Assembly: GCA_046727955.1 (NCBI GenBank)
Contig: JBKPDO010000161.1
Coordinates: 1-17,749, forward strand
Direction: 5' to 3'
Length of the DNA: 17,749 bases
Origin: DASVXQ01 sp046727955
Lineage (GTDB): Bacteria; Actinomycetota; CALGFH01
The notes below the pieces were generated by a model that saw nothing but the letters and a program-made list of their open reading frames with translations, was not told the DNA's origin and searched no databases. The position numbers were made by a program, and so were the translations under genes. Position 1 is the first letter of the stretch. Every line of letters starts with the position of its first letter. Shown in pieces: positions 15,203 through 17,749 of this stretch.

Positions 15203-15826
15203 ATGGCCTCGATCGCGAAGCAGCCGCCGGCCCGCTCCCTGGGGCGCCCGCGCAGTGCTCGGGCCCACCGGGCCATCCTCGACGCCACGATCGACCTGTT
15301 CGACGAGCAGGGCTACCAGGGGATGAGCATCGAAGGGGTGGCCGCCCGGGCCGGCGTGGGCAAGACCACGATCTACCGTCGGTGGACCTCCAAGGAGGAC
15401 CTCATCCTCGATGCCATCGAGGAGCTGCTTTTCGACGTCCATCCGAGAGACACGGGCTCGCTGCGGGATGATCTGGTCGATCTCCTCGTCCAGCTCCAAA
15501 CGGTGTTGACCTCCTCGCGGTTCGGCGAGGTCTTCCCTCGGATGGTCCCCGAGATCGCCGCGGGCTCTCCGCTGGGCCGGGCCTGGCTGGAGCGGGTGAT
15601 CGAGCCGCGGTTCGCCATCCTGCGGTCGATGCTGCGTCGCGGCGTGGATCGGGGCGAGCTCCCCAAGGACGTGGACCTCGAGGTGGCGCGGGCCATGCTG
15701 ATCGGTCCGCTCATCCTGTGGAAGCTGATGCGGCGGCTCACGCGTGAGGGCGCGCGCGAACGGGCCGAGCGGATTGTCGACACTGTACTGGGGGGTCTGC
15801 GGCTCGATAGTGGTAGAGATCGGTGA
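15203..15826 (+). CDS. TetR/AcrR-family transcriptional regulator
   Basis: A 207-residue protein from ATG 15203 (MASIAKQPPARSLGRPRSAR), 8 bp after the efflux stop. The N-terminal TetR HTH is clear: HRAILDATIDLFDEQGYQGMS, then IEGVAARAGVGKTTIYRRW with the recognition helix near residues 50-61. The C-terminal part (about 75-200) is helical and would form the ligand-binding and dimer domain, with the MLRRGVDRGELPKDVDLEVA stretch common in the family. It probably represses its own operon through the two palindromes at 13523-13539 and 13570-13586 and is released by a substrate of the pump. That control is inferred from synteny and site placement. Confidence 0.92.
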   Translation: MASIAKQPPARSLGRPRSARAHRAILDATIDLFDEQGYQGMSIEGVAARAGVGKTTIYRRWTSKEDLILDAIEELLFDVHPRDTGSLRDDLVDLLVQLQTVLTSSRFGEVFPRMVPEIAAGSPLGRAWLERVIEPRFAILRSMLRRGVDRGELPKDVDLEVARAMLIGPLILWKLMRRLTREGARERAERIVDTVLGGLRLDSGRDR

Positions 15827-15929
15827 TTGAGTGTCGCGGATTCCCCCGCAGTGGCGCCCCAGCCGGTCACTGACCGCGGTCACCAAGACGTGGGCGGGTT
15901 CGGTGCAGAGGCGAGCCCGTGGGGTGTCA

Positions 15930-17101
15930 GAAGTCGGCTCATCATGCTGCTGGCTCATACTCGTGGATCAGCCCGCCGAGAAAGGTCACGGCGGCGTAGC
16001 CGACCAATGGCCGGTGCGCTCTCGGCGCCGGGACGCACCGACGCCATGGGCGCCATGTAGCCCAGGCTGCGGCGCGGGCGGCGCTCGTTGTGATGCTCGA
16101 CGTAACGTCGCAGGACGTGAACAAGCTGCTGGCGACCGACGATCAGCAGCTGGTCCAGGCACTCCCGGCGGACCGTCCCGACCCAGCGTTCGGCGACGGC
16201 GTTCGCATTGGGCGCCCGAACCGGTGTGAGGATGATCTCGGTCCCGGTCGAGCGCCACACGTCGTCGAACACCCTGGTGAACTTGGTGTCCCGGTCGCGG
16301 ATCAGGAACTTCCATGCCGTCGTCTGCTCGCCGAGGCTGGCCAGCAGATCGCGGGCCTGCTGGGCAACCCACAGACCGGTCGGGTGGGCGGTGATGCCGG
16401 CAAGGTGCACGCGCCGGTTGCCGAGTTCGATGACGAACAGTACATATACGCGTCGCAGCAAGATCGTGTCGACGGTGAAGAAGTCGCACGCCACGATCCC
16501 GGCGGCCTGCTGGCGTAGGAACGACCGCCAGCTGGTCGGGACGCGTCGTGGTGCGGGGTCAATGCCGTGGGCGCGTAACACCCGCCTGATCGAGCTGGCC
16601 GACACCCGGCAGCCAAGGCGCGGCAGCTCGCCGTGGATGCGCTGGTAGCCCCAGCGTGGGTTCTCCCTGGCCAGGCGGACGATCAGCTGCTGGACCTCCT
16701 GATCCAGTGGCGGTCGTCCCGGTCCACGAGGGTAGGTCCACGCGCCGGCGACCAGCCGTCGATGCCAGCGCAGCAGCGTGTCGGGCTTGACGAAGAAGCA
16801 CGACCAGCTGACTCGGGGGAGGACGCGGCTGACCGCGGCGAGCAGGGCTCGGTCAGCGGGCTCCAGCCGAGGGCGTGGAACCTGGCGGCGCAACACGCCG
16901 AGCTGGTGGCGTAGGACGAGGATCTCCAGATCCTTGCTGGCGTCGCCGCGGCCGAGCAGGGTAAGCAACTGGCTGGAGCGGCACAGCGTCAGGTAGGCGA
17001 GTCTGGGCAGCATCAGGTGGCCTCTGCATGGAAGAAGAGCATCCGGGCACCGAATCCTAAGCTGCTCCGAACCCCAGCTCACAGGCCACACCCGGATTTC
17101 C
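15930..17101 (-). mobile_element. IS copy 2 (DDE integrase-core type), nearly complete
   Basis: It holds one transposase gene. The right end is set by the loss of GH15 similarity near 17110 and by the CAGCTCACAGGCCAC string shared with copy 1. The left end is less sure. A weak inverted match (GGGGTGTC near 15918-15925 against CGGGTGTG read inward from the right end) suggests a boundary around 15918-15940. With copy 1 it brackets the efflux/TetR pair in direct orientation. Confidence 0.6.
15955..17013 (-). CDS. DDE integrase-core transposase
   Basis: A 352-residue protein from ATG 17013 (MLPRLAYLTLCRSSQLL); sequence further upstream in this frame belongs to the disrupted GH15 gene. The N-terminal helical region contains DLEILVLRHQLGVLRRQ. 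The rve/integrase core has D177 (VACDFFTVDT), D240 (FLIRDRDTKF) and E275 (NAVAERWVGT), a DD(34)E arrangement like that of IS3/IS481-type and retroviral integrases. The C-terminus probably carries a one-base frameshift. After RRRDL the frame reads SRRADPRV and stops at 15955, whereas the next frame reads LGGLIHEYEPAA to a stop at 15942, the more usual ending. The catalytic core is intact, so it may still be active. Confidence 0.88.
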   Translation of the reverse strand: MLPRLAYLTLCRSSQLLTLLGRGDASKDLEILVLRHQLGVLRRQVPRPRLEPADRALLAAVSRVLPRVSWSCFFVKPDTLLRWHRRLVAGAWTYPRGPGRPPLDQEVQQLIVRLARENPRWGYQRIHGELPRLGCRVSASSIRRVLRAHGIDPAPRRVPTSWRSFLRQQAAGIVACDFFTVDTILLRRVYVLFVIELGNRRVHLAGITAHPTGLWVAQQARDLLASLGEQTTAWKFLIRDRDTKFTRVFDDVWRSTGTEIILTPVRAPNANAVAERWVGTVRRECLDQLLIVGRQQLVHVLRRYVEHHNERRPRRSLGYMAPMASVRPGAESAPAIGRLRRRDLSRRADPRV

Positions 17102-17749
17102 ATACCCCACGCCCTGGCCCGCTCCACCTCGCCGGTCAGCGCCTGCGCCTGCGCCAGCCAGAAGGTGCACAGCAGGAAGGCGCCCTCCTCGCCCGCCAGC
17201 CCGTCGTGCGCCCGGTAGCGGTACACCAGGCCCCGCTGGTCGGTGAGCCGCTCTGCGGTGGCGTCGATGGTGGCCTTCATCCGCGGGTCGTCGCCGGGCA
17301 GGAACCCGGTGATCGCCAGCGTCAGGCTGGAGGCGTCCAGGTCGTCTGAACCGAACGCCTGGGGTGAACGCGCCGGCGCTGTCGCTCCAGCCCTGCTTCA
17401 GGATCGCCGCGCGGATCTCGTCGCGGGCCGCGGTCCATCCAGGGGCCCGGTCGCCGGCGTCGAGCTGGGCGGCCAGGCCGATCGCCCGGTCAAGGGCCGC
17501 CCAGCACAGCAGCTTGGAGTACAGGAAATGGCGGGGCGCGCCACGCAGCTCCCAGATGCCCTGGTCCCGCTCCTTCCAGCGGGCCGCGGCCGCGTCGGCG
17601 GCCTCCAGCAGGAAGCTGGCGGTCGCCGGGTCCAATTCGCCGAGCTGGTCGACCAGCCGCTCGGCCGCGCCCAGCAGCTCGCCGTACACGTCCAGCTGCC
17701 GCTGGGTCCAGGCGCCGTTGCCGACCCGCACCGGCCGGCTGTCGCGCCA
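17101..17749 (-). pseudogene. GH15 glycoside hydrolase (glucoamylase/trehalase-like), truncated by IS copy 2
   Basis: Open from the window edge, reading WRDSRPVRVGNGAWTQRQLD on the minus strand, the usual end of the family's RVGN-x3-Q-x-QLD block. DQGIWELRGAPRHFLYSKLL then matches the conserved GIWE...FxYSK block, and GLVYRYRAHDGLAGEEGAFLL continues into CTFWLAQAQAL, the conserved C-terminal block where this family has an essential Glu. These enzymes release glucose from alpha-glucans or trehalose. The two halves lie in different frames, joined by one extra C in the run at 17361-17364 (ACCCCAGGCG where ACCCAGGCG would keep frame). The final 40 or so residues normally found are missing because IS copy 2 begins near 17101. 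The N-terminal part lies outside the window. Confidence 0.85.

Noticed and set aside
1..17749. CRISPR array or phage structural module
   Set aside because: No regularly spaced identical repeats of CRISPR size and no capsid, tail or terminase-like proteins were seen. The only short tandem units are the IS21 ends and the 9-bp repeat.

Overview
The window is high-GC DNA with GTG starts, GGAGG-type ribosome binding sites, a WhiB-type protein, and DHA2/TetR and GH15 genes. Together these point to an actinobacterium (Actinomycetota); the genus cannot be told from the sequence. Most of the window is accessory DNA made of nested mobile elements.

Positions 1-5430 look like the right end of an integrated conjugative element. 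A minus-strand operon with tight or overlapping junctions runs 5120 -> 236: a small zinc-finger protein, a TraG/VirD4-type coupling ATPase (with an apparent frameshift), a large WhiB/helix-turn-helix protein, and an unrecognised hydrophilic protein. A hairpin at 190-219 separates it from the end of a convergent plus-strand reading frame. At 5374-5426 lies the 3' part of a tRNA-Leu(GAG) gene, from anticodon loop to discriminator base, without a convincing 5' half. That is the expected mark of tRNA-targeted integration, and its orientation places the element to its left.

Positions 5427-6038 hold no convincing gene but carry one IS21-type terminal repeat remnant. An IS21-family element spans about 6039-12384. 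It has matching multi-repeat inverted ends, a frameshifted istA and an istB split in two. The split is caused by a compact 3.6-kb element (6385-10014) bounded by a 16-bp direct repeat (15/16 identical). This inner element carries a four-gene plus-strand operon: a catalytically complete tyrosine recombinase, a small Xre-type HTH protein, a protein with five zinc ribbons and a degenerate tyrosine-recombinase domain, and a dual-specificity-type phosphatase (frameshifted near its end). This is the most unusual system in the window.

Positions 12385-17101 hold two related, same-orientation IS copies with DDE integrase-core transposases. They bracket a DHA2 drug-efflux gene and its TetR regulator, giving a composite-transposon-like layout. 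Two palindromic operator-like sites overlap a good promoter upstream of the efflux gene. Copy 1 is frameshifted and its 3' end is cut by the IS21 end. Copy 2 is nearly intact and truncates a GH15 (glucoamylase/trehalase-like) gene that runs off the right edge.

Several breaks are one-base changes in G/C runs. Real decay and sequencing or assembly error both need to be considered before calling these genes dead.
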